64,000 bases of DNA from Pseudomonas taiwanensis (GCF_013393345.1 NZ_QJRF01000064.1:62001-126000), one strand, 5' to 3'. Numbered from the stretch's first letter, positions 51,230 through 60,423 are shown. Numbers and translations are program-made. Notes: a model not told the origin generated them from the letters alone.

Positions 51230-52228
51230 TTACTGGCCGGTGTAGACCTGGTCGAAGATGCCACCGTCGTTGAAGTGGGTCTTCTGCACGTCACGCCAGT
51301 TGCCGAAGGTCTTTTCCACGGAGAGGAATTCCACCTTGGGGAAGCGGTCGGCGTATTTGGCGAGAATCTCCGGGTTGCGCGGACGCAGGTAGTTGTTGGC
51401 GGCGATGGTCTGGCCTTCGTCGCTCCACAGGTACTTGAGGTAGGCCTCGGCGGCAACGCGGGTGCCTTTCTTGTCCACGACCTTGTCGACCACGGCCACC
51501 GGCGGCTCGGCCTCGGCGGAAACGCTGGGGTAGACCACTTCGAAACCGCCACGGCCGAACTCGCGGGCGATCATTTCGGCTTCGTTCTCGAAGGTCACCA
51601 GCACGTCGCCGATCTGGTTCTGGATGAAGGTGGTGGTAGCGGCGCGGCCGCCGGTGTCCAGTACAGGCGCCTGTTTGAACAGCTTGCCGACGAACTCCTT
51701 GGCCTTGTTCTCGTCACCGCCGTTCTTCAGCACGTAACCCCAGGCGGACAGATAGGTGTAGCGACCGTTGCCGGAGGTTTTGGGGTTGGGTACCACGACC
51801 TGGACGCCGTCCTTGAGCAGGTCCGGCCAGTCCTTCAGGGCCTTGGGGTTGCCCTTGCGCACGATGAATACGGTGGCCGAGGTGAAGGGGGCGCTGTTGT
51901 TCGGCAGGCGAGCGGCCCAGTCCTGCGGCACCAGGCCGCCGTTGTCGGCCAGGGCGTTGATATCGGTTGCCTGGTTCATGGTGATGACATCGGCGGGCAG
52001 GCCGTCGATCACTGCGCGGGCCTGTTTGCTGGAACCGCCGTGGGACATCTGCAGGGTGATGTTCTCGCCTTTTTCCTCTTTCCAGTGCTTCTGGAAGGCG
52101 GCGTTGTAGTCCTTGTAGAAGTCGCGCATCACGTCGTAGGAAACGTTGAGCAGGGTGGGCGCGGCCTGGGCGGCGCTGGCCAGGGCGAGGCCGGCGGCAA
52201 GGAGGGAGGCGGAGAACAGTCGTTTCAC
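51230..52228 (-). CDS. sbp: periplasmic sulfate-binding protein
   Basis: The 332-residue protein has a signal peptide (cleavage after LASAAQA) and the sulfate-binding signatures (LLNVSYDVMRDFY, LQMSHGGSSKQARAV, VVVPNPKTSGNGRYTYL). It delivers sulfate or thiosulfate to an ABC importer; the CysTWA permease genes are not next to it. The GTG start at 52228 has AAGGAA upstream, and an in-frame ATG at 52279 falls in the promoter region. Confidence 0.93.
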   Translation of the reverse strand: MKRLFSASLLAAGLALASAAQAAPTLLNVSYDVMRDFYKDYNAAFQKHWKEEKGENITLQMSHGGSSKQARAVIDGLPADVITMNQATDINALADNGGLVPQDWAARLPNNSAPFTSATVFIVRKGNPKALKDWPDLLKDGVQVVVPNPKTSGNGRYTYLSAWGYVLKNGGDENKAKEFVGKLFKQAPVLDTGGRAATTTFIQNQIGDVLVTFENEAEMIAREFGRGGFEVVYPSVSAEAEPPVAVVDKVVDKKGTRVAAEAYLKYLWSDEGQTIAANNYLRPRNPEILAKYADRFPKVEFLSVEKTFGNWRDVQKTHFNDGGIFDQVYTGQ

Positions 52229-52261
52229 AAGTCGTTCCTTCTGGGGCAGTGTTAGCGGGCG

Positions 52262-52315
52262 ACTATAGCTGATGGCCATATGGGCTTTTAATACTAAAAA
52301 GTCATTTGGTTATGC
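52262..52315 (-). promoter_or_regulatory. AT-rich promoter region of sbp
   Basis: On the minus strand an AT-rich block (actttttagtattaaaag) precedes TATAGT. Strong base-composition contrast with the surroundings and a poor -35 fit an activator-dependent (CysB-type) promoter. The CysB assignment is inferred from gene function. Confidence 0.4.
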
Positions 52316-52422
52316 TTTTGTAGGTTGTGGCTGAGCTGCGCGAAGCCCAACGTCTCATTGGTTGGCTCCGTTGTTGGGCTTCGCTGCGCTCGCGGAACGC
52401 CGCCCGGCCCAACCTACAAAAG
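52315..52422. repeat. 108-bp inverted-end repeat, taggttg type
   Basis: Perfect 13-bp ends cttttgtaggttg and caacctacaaaag enclose gggcttcgctgcgctc and ggaacgccgcccgg. A related copy is at 63443-63549. It fills the gap between the convergent-ended plpD gene and the sbp promoter. Confidence 0.8.
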
Positions 52423-52431
52423 CAGACAGGC

Positions 52432-54612
52432 TCAGAACACGCGGCCGAGATTGAGGTAGAGCGCGCGTTCGGCCTCGTCGTTCAGGCCGTAGCTGAAGTC
52501 CAGGGGGCCCAGCGGCGTGTCGAAACTGACGAATATGCTGGCCGCGTTGATGTAGCCGCTGTCGAAGCTGTTGTCGTTGTTCCAGGCCCTGCCGCGCTCC
52601 AGGCTGCCGCCGACGTAGAGCGGAACGTCCAGCGGCAGGAAGGAGCGCTGGGTGAGACGGCGGTAGTAGATGGCCCGTGCCAGGCTGATGTTCTGTCCGG
52701 CCACGGAGTCCTGGCGGAAGCCCGAAAGTTGCCGCGCACCGCCCAGCAGGAAGCTCGATGTGATCACTTCGGCGTCATCCAGTGTGCGGCCGTAGCGTCC
52801 CCCCAGGACGAAGGTGTCCGGACCGGAACCCAGCGCCTTGTCCAGGCTCAGTTGCCATTGCCGATAGCGCTCGTCGGAGCCCAGGCTCGGGTCGTACTGG
52901 CGCAGGCTCAGGCTGATGTCTTCGCCCTCGTGGGGGTAGTCCACGTTGTCCAGGGTGTCGAAGGAATACTTCAGTTCGTAGTAGCCCTCGGTGAACTCGA
53001 AGCTCGGCAGGTCGCGCTCGCCCACGCGCACATCCGCCTGGCCCCAGGCCTGGCCGACGCCGAAGCGGATCTCACCGTTGTTGGCGATCTGCCGTCCAAG
53101 GTTGAGGCCATAGCCGTAGCGCTCCAGGCGGTATTCGGCGATGGGGTCGTTGTCGAGGATGGCTTCGACGTTCTGCGCCTCGCCGAACAGATAGGGCGCC
53201 ACGAAATAGCGCGAGCCGGCGTCCAGCGGTTGGTAGAACTCGCTATAGAGCTCCTGGTGGTCGCCCAGCTGCAGGCGCGTCAACCATTCGGCGCCCAGTT
53301 CGTTGATGCCGTTCTTGCGGTAGCTGGCGCCCAGGTTGAAGGCACTGTCTCCGCGCATGTCGTCGGAAAGGTTCAGGCCCAGGCGCAGGTAGTCGGTGCC
53401 GGCACGCTTGCCGCGCGCGTTGATCACCAGGGCGTTGCCATCCTTGCGTTTGACCACCCGGTAATGCACCTGCTCGAAGTAGTCCAGGCCATACAGGGTG
53501 CTCATGTCGCTTTGCAGGCGATCGAGGTTCAGCGGTTGGCCCAGGGGCTGGCGAATGTAGCGACGAATCACCGCGTCACCGATTTTCGAGTCGTTCTCGA
53601 TGAGGATGCTGCGGATCACCGGCGTGCGTTCGCTGGGCAGGCGCGCGCTGTCCAGTTCCTGGTCGCGGCTGGCTGACAACGGGCGCAGTTCGGCCAGGCG
53701 GGGGGCAAGTATCTGCGCGGCCCGGTAGCCGGCGTCGATCATTTCGCGGGAGCGACCGAAGTCAGTGGCGCCGTAGCCGGCCAGGGGCGGCTGGATGAGT
53801 ACGTCGGTGGATTCGAGCGTGGCCAGCTGGGCTTCGGAGTTGGTGCGGGTCATCAGGGTGACCGACTGGTTGAGCACGTCCACCACCGTTGCCAGCTCCT
53901 TGCGTGAGCGCAGCGGCGTGCCGATGTCGACCACGATCACACGGTCCACCCCCATCTCGCGGGCCACGTCCACGGGGATGTTATCCACCATGCCGCCGTC
54001 CACCAGCAGTCGTCCGTTCACTTCCACCGGGGCGAAAACGGCGGGTATGGACATGCTGGCGCGGATCGCCTGGGGCAGGTGGCCCTTGTGGAAAACCACC
54101 TTCTCGCCGGTGGCGATATCGGTGGCGACGGCGCGGAAGGGGATGGCCAACTGGTCGAAGTCGCGGGTATCGCTGGTGTGCACCAGCAGGCTTTCCAGCA
54201 GCAGGGCGAGGTTCTGGCCCTGGATCACCCCCAACGGCAGGCCGAGGCTGCCGTCGTCGCGGAAGCTCAGTCGTTGCTTGACCAGGAAATCACGGTCGTC
54301 TTGCTTGCGGCGGAACGGGACTTCCTGGCGTGGCGGGGCGTCGGACAATGCTCGCTGCCAGTCCAGGTGGACAGCGATCTGCTCCAGCTCATCCACCGGG
54401 TAGCCGGCGGCGTAGAGCCCGCCGATGACTGCCCCCATGCTGGTGCCGGCGATGGCGTCGACCTTGATGCCCTGTTCCTCCAGTGCCTTGAGCACGCCGA
54501 TATGGGCGAGGCCACGGGCGGCGCCGCCGGACAGCACCAGGCCGATGCGCGGTTCGGGCTGGGCGAGGCAGAGGAGGGGGGCGAACAACAGGCAAAGCAG
54601 AAGGCGGCGCAT
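52432..54612 (-). CDS. plpD: PlpD-type patatin phospholipase, type Vd autotransporter
   Basis: The 726-residue protein has a signal peptide (residues 1-17) and a patatin domain with GSGGAARG-type oxyanion loop (LVLSGGAARGLAHIGVL), nucleophile S58 in GTSMG and Asp in VDGGMVDNIP. A POTRA-like region and a C-terminal 16-strand beta-barrel ending in Phe follow. PlpD proteins display or release a class A1 phospholipase at the surface. ATG 54612 is fixed by the signal peptide. Confidence 0.92.
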   Translation of the reverse strand: MRRLLLCLLFAPLLCLAQPEPRIGLVLSGGAARGLAHIGVLKALEEQGIKVDAIAGTSMGAVIGGLYAAGYPVDELEQIAVHLDWQRALSDAPPRQEVPFRRKQDDRDFLVKQRLSFRDDGSLGLPLGVIQGQNLALLLESLLVHTSDTRDFDQLAIPFRAVATDIATGEKVVFHKGHLPQAIRASMSIPAVFAPVEVNGRLLVDGGMVDNIPVDVAREMGVDRVIVVDIGTPLRSRKELATVVDVLNQSVTLMTRTNSEAQLATLESTDVLIQPPLAGYGATDFGRSREMIDAGYRAAQILAPRLAELRPLSASRDQELDSARLPSERTPVIRSILIENDSKIGDAVIRRYIRQPLGQPLNLDRLQSDMSTLYGLDYFEQVHYRVVKRKDGNALVINARGKRAGTDYLRLGLNLSDDMRGDSAFNLGASYRKNGINELGAEWLTRLQLGDHQELYSEFYQPLDAGSRYFVAPYLFGEAQNVEAILDNDPIAEYRLERYGYGLNLGRQIANNGEIRFGVGQAWGQADVRVGERDLPSFEFTEGYYELKYSFDTLDNVDYPHEGEDISLSLRQYDPSLGSDERYRQWQLSLDKALGSGPDTFVLGGRYGRTLDDAEVITSSFLLGGARQLSGFRQDSVAGQNISLARAIYYRRLTQRSFLPLDVPLYVGGSLERGRAWNNDNSFDSGYINAASIFVSFDTPLGPLDFSYGLNDEAERALYLNLGRVF

Positions 54613-54684
54613 AACGCATCCCTGGTCAGGCGAAAGTCCGAAGCCGGCTATTATAGGGCGCCCAATCCGTCGCCGAGCCCAGCC

Positions 54685-54969
54685 ATGTCCGCAAGCAAGC
54701 CCGAAATCGTCATCAACTACTGCACCCAGTGCCAATGGCTGCTGCGCGCCGCCTGGCTGGCCCAGGAGCTGCTCAGCACCTTCAGCGACGACCTCGGCAA
54801 GGTGAGCCTGGAACCCGGCACCGGCGGGGTATTCCGCATTACCTGCGACGGCGTGCAGATATGGGAACGCAAGGCCGACGGCGGCTTCCCGGAGGCGAAG
54901 GTGCTCAAGCAGCGTGTGCGTGACCAGATCGACCCGGCGCGGGACCTCGGTCACAACGATCGCCCCTGA
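54685..54969 (+). CDS. SelT/SelW/SelH-family redox protein
   Basis: The 94-residue thioredoxin-like protein has the CxxC motif CTQC (NYCTQCQWLLRAAWLAQELL) and the family GTGGVFRITCDG and ADGGFPEAKVLKQRVRD segments. It has Cys where eukaryotic relatives carry selenocysteine. The function is not settled. It is divergent from plpD, sharing a 72-base gap with TATTAT as a possible -10. Confidence 0.9.
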   Translation: MSASKPEIVINYCTQCQWLLRAAWLAQELLSTFSDDLGKVSLEPGTGGVFRITCDGVQIWERKADGGFPEAKVLKQRVRDQIDPARDLGHNDRP

Positions 54970-55056
54970 TTATCCCGCGCTTGCTGCAGATCAACGGAGC
55001 GGCCTCTTTCGAGGCATAGCCTGACGGCATTTCCATCTTCGTGGAGGAAGTCCGTC

Positions 55057-56085
55057 ATGAGCATCATCGTCACCGGTGCAGCCGGCTTCATCGGTAGCAA
55101 CCTGGTCCAGGCACTCAATGGCCGGGGTGAGACCGACATCGTCGCCGTCGACGATCTGACCGAGGGCGACAAATTCCGCAACCTCGCCGATGGCGAGATC
55201 GCCGACTACCTGGACAAGCGGGACCTGCTCCCGCTCCTGCGCGAAGGGCGCTTGGGGCGGCCGAGCGCGGTGTTCCACCAGGGCGCCTGCTCCAGCACCA
55301 TGGAAGGCGATGGGCGCTTCATGATGGACAACAACTATCGCTACAGCTGCGAGCTGCTGGAGGCCTGCCTGGCCCAGGGCGTGCCCTTCATCTATGCGTC
55401 TTCGGCGGCCGTCTACGGTGGCAACCGGGTCTTTCGCGAGGAGCGCGAAGCGGAACGGCCGCTTAACGTCTACGGCTATTCCAAGTTCCTCTTCGACCAG
55501 CGGGTACGTCGCCTGCTCCCCCAGGCCCGCAGCCAGGTGGTGGGGCTGCGCTACTTCAACGTCTACGGCCCGCGCGAAAGCCACAAGGGGCGCATGGCTT
55601 CGGTGGCCTTTCACTGCTTCCGGCAGTATCGCGCCAGCGGCAAGGTCAGCCTGTTCGGCGCCTATGACGGCTACGCGGGCGGCGAGCACCTGCGGGACTT
55701 CGTTTCCGTGGAGGACGTGGCGCGGGTGAACCTGCACTTCCTCGACCAGCCACAGCGTTCCGGCATCTTCAATCTCGGCAGCGGGCGTGCCCAACCGTTC
55801 AACGATGTGGCCTGGAGCATGGTCAATGCCCTGCGCGCCCACGAAGGCCTGCCGCCGCTCAGCCTGCAGGCGATGCGCGAGCAAGGGCTGCTGTCCTACA
55901 GCGAGTTCCCCGAGGCCCTGCGTGGCAAGTACCAATGCTTCACCCAGGCTGATATCAGCTGTTTGCGCCAAGCCGGCTTCCGTCAGCCGATGCTGGATGT
56001 ACAGCAGGGCGTGGAACGTTATTGCCACTGGCTGCTGGAACAGGAGTCGGGCGGCTGGCTGCCGGAAATGGGTCAGGCGGCCTGA
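55057..56085 (+). CDS. hldD: HldD, ADP-glyceromanno-heptose 6-epimerase
   Basis: The 342-residue short-chain dehydrogenase-type enzyme has the NADP Rossmann motif [11 protein letters not shown]. The catalytic Ser and Tyr-x3-Lys are in YASSAAVYG and YGYSKFLFD. It converts the D-glycero to the L-glycero heptose nucleotide for lipopolysaccharide inner core. Length and motifs are standard. It follows the SelW-like gene after 87 bases. Confidence 0.94.
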   Translation: MSIIVTGAAGFIGSNLVQALNGRGETDIVAVDDLTEGDKFRNLADGEIADYLDKRDLLPLLREGRLGRPSAVFHQGACSSTMEGDGRFMMDNNYRYSCELLEACLAQGVPFIYASSAAVYGGNRVFREEREAERPLNVYGYSKFLFDQRVRRLLPQARSQVVGLRYFNVYGPRESHKGRMASVAFHCFRQYRASGKVSLFGAYDGYAGGEHLRDFVSVEDVARVNLHFLDQPQRSGIFNLGSGRAQPFNDVAWSMVNALRAHEGLPPLSLQAMREQGLLSYSEFPEALRGKYQCFTQADISCLRQAGFRQPMLDVQQGVERYCHWLLEQESGGWLPEMGQAA

Positions 56086-56181
56086 GCGTGTTTCGCGAAA
56101 CGGGGCAGGGAGTGCGATTCCGATGAAGGCAGGCAGAGGGCGCCGCTCGCTTGCCCCGTTTCGCGATCTCGAGGCAGACCT

Positions 56182-56256
56182 TGTAGGAGCGAGCTTGCTC
56201 GCGAACCTCCTGAGCCAGCCCTTACTGCCGTTTCGCGAATGAATTCGCTCCCACAG
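56182..56256. repeat. hybrid REP doublet after hldD
   Basis: The left arm gtaggagcgagcttgctcgc is of the classical REP kind. The right arm gcgaatgaattcgctcccac is of the gaattc kind seen at 15697 and 60307. It lies between two convergent genes and ends two bases before the EamA gene stop. Confidence 0.8.
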
Positions 56257-56258
56257 GG

Positions 56259-57143
56259 TTAAGGCGTCGCAGGGGCTGCCTTGGCCTCGACCGGCGCACC
56301 TTTACGCGCCGACAAGGCGATAGCGAAGATGATCAGTGCACCGCCGGCCAGCATGCGCAGGCCAGGCTCTTCGTTGAACAGCCACCAGGCGAAGGCAATG
56401 CCGTAGACCGGCTCCAGGGCAAAGATGACCGCCGTGGTCCGCGCCTTCAGTACTTTGAGACTCGCCACGAACAGACTGTGGGCGAGCCCGGTGCAGAACA
56501 CCCCGAGCAGGGCGATCCAGAACCAGTCCATCGGCTTCACGTCGTGCAACAGTGGCCAACTGAAGGGGGCCAGGCACAGCACAATGGTGAGGTTCTGGCA
56601 GAGCGCCGCCTTCACCGGGTCCAGTCCCTTCACGCTGACGCGGTTGAGCAGCGACAGCAGCGAGAACAGCAGACCCGAAAGAATCGCCGAAAGTAGGCCC
56701 TGAGTGGCCGCGCTGCCCCAGTCGAAGCTGGGTGTTACCAGCACCAGGCCAAGGCTGACCAGGCCCACGATCAGAATTTCCTGGACGCGGATGCGCTCGC
56801 GGAACAACAAGCCTTCCAGCAAGAGGGTGAAGGCCGGGAAGCTGGCGAAGCCAAGGGTGGCGATGGCGACGCCCGCGACCTGCACCGCATGGAAGAAGGT
56901 GATCCAGTGCGCGCCCAGCAGCAGGCCGCCGAGCGCCAGCAGGGTCAGTTGGCGCAGGCCGGGATTCTGGCTCTTGCCGCGGGTGATGAGCTGGGCGAAG
57001 AGTGCCAGCGCAATCACGGCGAACAGCCCGCGACCGAAGGTGATGATCATCGGCGCGGTATTGGCGAGCTTGCCGAAAATGCCCGAAAGCCCGAACAGCA
57101 GGGCGCCCAGGTGGATGGCCAGCAGCGCGTTGCGTTCCGTCAT
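56259..57143 (-). CDS. EamA/DMT-family transporter
   Basis: The 294-residue protein has ten predicted helices in two EamA repeats (GLSGIFGKLANTAPMIITFGRG in the first; FALEPVYGIAFAWW in the second). It is probably a metabolite exporter of unknown substrate. It overlaps the upstream csaA gene by four bases, so the two are likely co-translated. Confidence 0.9.
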   Translation of the reverse strand: MTERNALLAIHLGALLFGLSGIFGKLANTAPMIITFGRGLFAVIALALFAQLITRGKSQNPGLRQLTLLALGGLLLGAHWITFFHAVQVAGVAIATLGFASFPAFTLLLEGLLFRERIRVQEILIVGLVSLGLVLVTPSFDWGSAATQGLLSAILSGLLFSLLSLLNRVSVKGLDPVKAALCQNLTIVLCLAPFSWPLLHDVKPMDWFWIALLGVFCTGLAHSLFVASLKVLKARTTAVIFALEPVYGIAFAWWLFNEEPGLRMLAGGALIIFAIALSARKGAPVEAKAAPATP

Positions 57144-57475
57144 GCCAGGCGCGCCCCGTTGGGCAGCGGCTTGTCGAAGCCAGCCAGGACAACCTTGTTT
57201 TCGTCGTCATGCACACCCGTGACGAGGATTTCCGAACGGATGCCGGCAATGCGTTTGGGCGCGAAGTTGCAGACGCAGAGTACCTGGCGCCCGACCAGTT
57301 CTTCCGCCTGGTAATGCGCGGTGAGCTGGGCACTGGAGGTCTTCACCCCGAGTTCGCCCAGGTCCACTTCCAGTACGAAGGCCGGTTTGATCGCCTTGGA
57401 ATTGGGGGCAGCGGACAGCACAGTGCCGACGCGCAATTCGACGCGCTCGAAGTCGGCCCATTCGATGGTGGACAT
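57140..57475 (-). CDS. csaA: CsaA, tRNA-binding chaperone-like protein
   Basis: The 111-residue OB-fold protein matches CsaA: FERVELRVGTVLSAAPN, KPAFVLEVDLGELGVKTSSAQLT and VCNFAPKRIAGIRSEILVTG. The family resembles the tRNA-binding domain of methionyl-tRNA synthetase and has reported chaperone-like activity. It overlaps the transporter gene. Confidence 0.93.
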   Translation of the reverse strand: MSTIEWADFERVELRVGTVLSAAPNSKAIKPAFVLEVDLGELGVKTSSAQLTAHYQAEELVGRQVLCVCNFAPKRIAGIRSEILVTGVHDDENKVVLAGFDKPLPNGARLA

Positions 57476-57557
57476 AGGGTTCTCCCTGATGACAGTCGCA
57501 CCAGTCTAGTGACGACGAACGGCCTTGTCTGTCGTCAGGCTCGCGGGCTTTGTCGCG

Positions 57558-58310
57558 TTACTCGCGCCCACTGCGCAGGGCGCGAGGGGTGAGGCCGAAC
57601 TCGCGGGATAGGGCGGCAGTGAAGGCGCTCTGGGAGCTGTAGCCGACTCGTGCGGCGATTTCCCCCACGGCCAGACGGCTTTCCAGCAGCAGCTGGCGGC
57701 CGAGGTGCAGCCGCCGGGCGCGCACGTAGTCCATGGGCGTCTGCCCGGTCTCGCTGAGAAAGCGGCTGTGGAAGCGCGCCACCGACAGGCCGCAGAGACG
57801 TGCCAGATCGGCGACCTGCAAGGGGTGGGCTGCATGCTGGTCGATATGGGCGTCCAGCGCGACCAGGGGCAGGGCGCTGCTGTCCTCCGGCTGTGCACCC
57901 GGTGCGGCGAGGCTGGCCAGCAGCAAACCGGCGGATTGGCCGGAAATCACTTCATCGGCCAGGGGACTGGCGGCGATCCAGCTGACCAGCTGGCTCTGCG
58001 CCGGGTTCAGGTTCAGCGCGCCGGGACGCTCCAGTAGGCGCCGGCCAGCGTCGAAATGCCGGCCCAGGGTGTGTCGCAGCCAGTCGTCGTCGGGTACATC
58101 CACCACCAGGCAGAGGCTCCCGCCGGGGCTGCCACAGGCGTGCTGCGCTTCAGGCGGCACCACCGCCAGGGTCTGACGCTGTACCAGCGCGCCACGGCCA
58201 TCCACTTCGAAGTCCAGGCTGCCGGTCAGGCCGAAGACCAGTTGGGCATGGTCATGGCTGTGGACCAACAGGTCGTGGTTGTACTGGCGCAGGGACAGGA
58301 TCGAATGCAT
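57558..58310 (-). CDS. AraC-family transcriptional regulator
   Basis: The 250-residue protein has an N-terminal cupin-like sensor domain (HSHDHAQLVFGLTGSLDFEV) and a C-terminal double helix-turn-helix (VADLARLCGLSVARFHSRFLSETGQTPMDYVRARRL, then GEIAARVGYSSQSAFTAALSREFGLTP). ATG 58310 has GAGGTAAG upstream. It diverges from plcP and may control it or the csaA pair. Confidence 0.9.
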   Translation of the reverse strand: MHSILSLRQYNHDLLVHSHDHAQLVFGLTGSLDFEVDGRGALVQRQTLAVVPPEAQHACGSPGGSLCLVVDVPDDDWLRHTLGRHFDAGRRLLERPGALNLNPAQSQLVSWIAASPLADEVISGQSAGLLLASLAAPGAQPEDSSALPLVALDAHIDQHAAHPLQVADLARLCGLSVARFHSRFLSETGQTPMDYVRARRLHLGRQLLLESRLAVGEIAARVGYSSQSAFTAALSREFGLTPRALRSGRE

Positions 58311-58362
58311 GGCGCTTACCTCGGGGCAGGCGGCCATTCTACTCCCTGTTACGCGATGCGCG

Positions 58363-58380
58363 CTGTCACAGGCCTGCAAC
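58363..58380 (+). promoter_or_regulatory. candidate Pho box of plcP
   Basis: CTGTCAC-AGGC-CTGCAAC has the 7-4-7 layout of a PhoB site. The first half is near consensus and the second weaker. It lies 64 bases before plcP, whose homologues are induced by phosphate starvation. The match was judged by eye. Confidence 0.4.
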
Positions 58381-58444
58381 CTCGCGTTCATTCTCGGTTC
58401 ACTGCAAAAGCTCACCATCGGCGAAACCCCGCCGGAGGTCGCCC

Positions 58445-59278
58445 ATGAGCAGCGTCGAACGCCTGGAACCCGTCATCAAGACCAAGCCCCGCAAGCAGCG
58501 CGTGCGTACCCTGTGGATTTCCGATGTCCACCTGGGCACCCGCGACTGCCAGGCCGAGCACCTGGCGCGCTTCCTCAAGCAGTACCACGCCGACCGCATC
58601 TACCTGGTGGGTGACATCATCGACGGTTGGAAACTCAGGGGCGGTATCTACTGGCCCCAGGCGCACACCAACGTGATTCGCCGCCTGCTGACCATGAGCA
58701 AGCGCGGCACGGAGGTGATCTACGTCACCGGCAACCACGACGAATTCCTGCGTCGCTACTCGGCGCTGATGCTCGGCAACATCCAGTTGGTGGACGAAGC
58801 CGTTCACGAGACTGCCGATGGCCGCCGCATGCTGGTGATCCATGGCGATCAGTTCGATGTGATCACCCGCTACCACAAGTGGCTGGCCTTCCTCGGCGAT
58901 TCCGCCTACGAGTTCACCCTCACACTGAACCGCTGGCTCAACCACTGGCGCGGGCGCTGGGGCTACGGCTACTGGTCGCTGTCGGCATACCTCAAGCACA
59001 AGGTGAAGAGCGCGGTGAACTTCATCAGCGACTTCGAGGAAGCCATCGCCCACGAGTGCGTCAAACGTGGCCTCGATGGCGTGGTCTGCGGCCACATCCA
59101 CCACGCGGAGATTCGCAAGGTGGGCGGCGTGGAATACCTCAACTGCGGCGATTGGGTGGAGTCTTGCACCGCGCTGATCGAGCACTGGGACGGCAGCATA
59201 GAACTCTATCGCCTGGCCGACGCCCAGGCGCGGGAACTGGAGGCTCGCGCCGTGGAGCTGGTCGAGCCGGCGGCATGA
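58445..59278 (+). CDS. plcP: PlcP-type metallophosphoesterase
   Basis: The 277-residue calcineurin-like phosphoesterase related to LpxH has metal-binding motifs WISDVHLGTRD, GDIIDGWKL, GNHDE, IHGDQFD and GHIHHAE. In Pseudomonas and marine bacteria the version paired with an Agt glycosyltransferase acts as a phospholipase C on membrane lipids during phosphate stress, giving diacylglycerol. The overlap with the glycosyltransferase gene and the flanking cyaB match that locus. A bona fide LpxH cannot be excluded by sequence alone. Confidence 0.82.
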   Translation: MSSVERLEPVIKTKPRKQRVRTLWISDVHLGTRDCQAEHLARFLKQYHADRIYLVGDIIDGWKLRGGIYWPQAHTNVIRRLLTMSKRGTEVIYVTGNHDEFLRRYSALMLGNIQLVDEAVHETADGRRMLVIHGDQFDVITRYHKWLAFLGDSAYEFTLTLNRWLNHWRGRWGYGYWSLSAYLKHKVKSAVNFISDFEEAIAHECVKRGLDGVVCGHIHHAEIRKVGGVEYLNCGDWVESCTALIEHWDGSIELYRLADAQARELEARAVELVEPAA

Positions 59279-60330
59279 GGATACTGATCGTCAGCGATGC
59301 CTGGCTGCCCCAGGTGAATGGCGTGGTCACCAGCCTGCAGGCGCTGGTGAGAGAGCTAGAAGGCCTCGGGCATCAGGTGATGCTGCTGTCGCCCCAGGGC
59401 TTTCGCTGTCGGCCCTGTCCGAGCTATCCGGAAATACCCCTGGCCTGGGACCTCTGGCGTGTCGGGCCGATGATCGAAGCCTTCGAGCCCGATTGCGTGC
59501 ACCTGGCCACCGAAGGGCCCCTCGGCTGGGCCGCGAGGCATTGGCTGATCAAGCGCGGATTGGCCTTTTCCAGCGCCATCCACACGCGCTTTCCTGAATA
59601 CATTCATGGCCGCTGGCCCTGGCTGCCCCTGTCCTGGGGCTATGCCTTTCTGCGTCTGTTCCACCGTCCCAGCCAGGCAGTGCTGGTGACCACCCAGCGC
59701 ATGCGCGTGACATTCGCCGAGCATGGATTGGTCTGGCTCAACCTGTGGCGCAAGGGCGTGGACACAGCGCTGTTCCGCCCCATGGCGCTCCCCAGGCCGG
59801 AGGTGCCGGTGTTCCTCTATGTCGGCCGACTGGCCACGGAAAAGAATGTCGAAGCTTTCCTGGGCCTGGACTTGCCTGGCGAGAAATGGGTGGTGGGTGA
59901 CGGACCGCTGCGGGGAGAGCTGGAGGTTCGTTATCCCGCTGCGCGCTTCTTCGGCTACCGCAAGGGCGAGGAACTGGCGCGCTTCTATGCGCAGGCCAGT
60001 GTGCTGGTGTTCCCCTCGCTGACCGATACCTATGGCCTGGTGATGCTCGAGGCGCTGGCCTGCGGTACGCCGGTGGCTGCGTTTCCGGTGGCCGGTCCGC
60101 TGGATGTGCTGGAGTCCGGCACGACCGGTTGCATGGACGACGACCTGCAGAAGGCCTGCCTGGCAGCGTTGGAGCTGGATCGCGGACTTTGTGCCGAAAA
60201 GGCGGGGGGGTTGTCCTGGCGGGCGTCGGCCCTGGAGTTCCTGGCGCGGCAGCCGATGCTGGATGGAGAGCCGTGCGTAGCACTTGCTCCGGGGTGGGAA
60301 CAATCTTGTGGGGGCGAATTCATTCGCTGA
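59275..60330 (+). CDS. agt1: Agt-type glycosyltransferase (GT4), glycolipid synthesis
   Basis: The 351-residue GT-B enzyme has an N-domain start (MRILIVSDAWLPQVNGVVTS) and C-domain donor site (FPSLTDTYGLVMLEALACGTPVAAF). It is translationally coupled to plcP (ATGA overlap). It is expected to glycosylate diacylglycerol made by PlcP, producing phosphorus-free glycolipids. The last residues (CGGEFIR) and the stop codon are encoded by a REP arm, so the native C-terminus was altered. Confidence 0.82.
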   Translation: MRILIVSDAWLPQVNGVVTSLQALVRELEGLGHQVMLLSPQGFRCRPCPSYPEIPLAWDLWRVGPMIEAFEPDCVHLATEGPLGWAARHWLIKRGLAFSSAIHTRFPEYIHGRWPWLPLSWGYAFLRLFHRPSQAVLVTTQRMRVTFAEHGLVWLNLWRKGVDTALFRPMALPRPEVPVFLYVGRLATEKNVEAFLGLDLPGEKWVVGDGPLRGELEVRYPAARFFGYRKGEELARFYAQASVLVFPSLTDTYGLVMLEALACGTPVAAFPVAGPLDVLESGTTGCMDDDLQKACLAALELDRGLCAEKAGGLSWRASALEFLARQPMLDGEPCVALAPGWEQSCGGEFIR

Positions 60331-60401
60331 GGACTGCGCAGCGGTCCCAACCCCTTTGGGGCGGGTCGTCGACCCGTTTAGCGAATGAATTCGCCCCCAC
60401 A
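60307..60401. repeat. REP doublet, gaattc type, overlapping agt1 end
   Basis: Arms gtgggggcgaattcattcgc and gcgaatgaattcgcccccac enclose further palindromes (ccccttt..ggggcgg, gggtcgtcgaccc). The left arm encodes the last codons and stop of agt1, and the right arm ends 22 bases from the convergent cyaB stop. It may act as a two-way terminator. Confidence 0.85.
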
Positions 60402-60423
60402 GAAATCTGGTGCTTTGCCAGGA

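Noticed and set aside
54685-54969. Selenoprotein with in-frame TGA as selenocysteine
   Set aside because: The CxxC motif is encoded with ordinary Cys codons and the frame has no internal TGA.
58445-59278. Calling the metallophosphoesterase the housekeeping LpxH
   Set aside because: Pairing with a glycosyltransferase by ATGA overlap and the csaA/cyaB surroundings fit PlcP better. LpxH remains a stated alternative.
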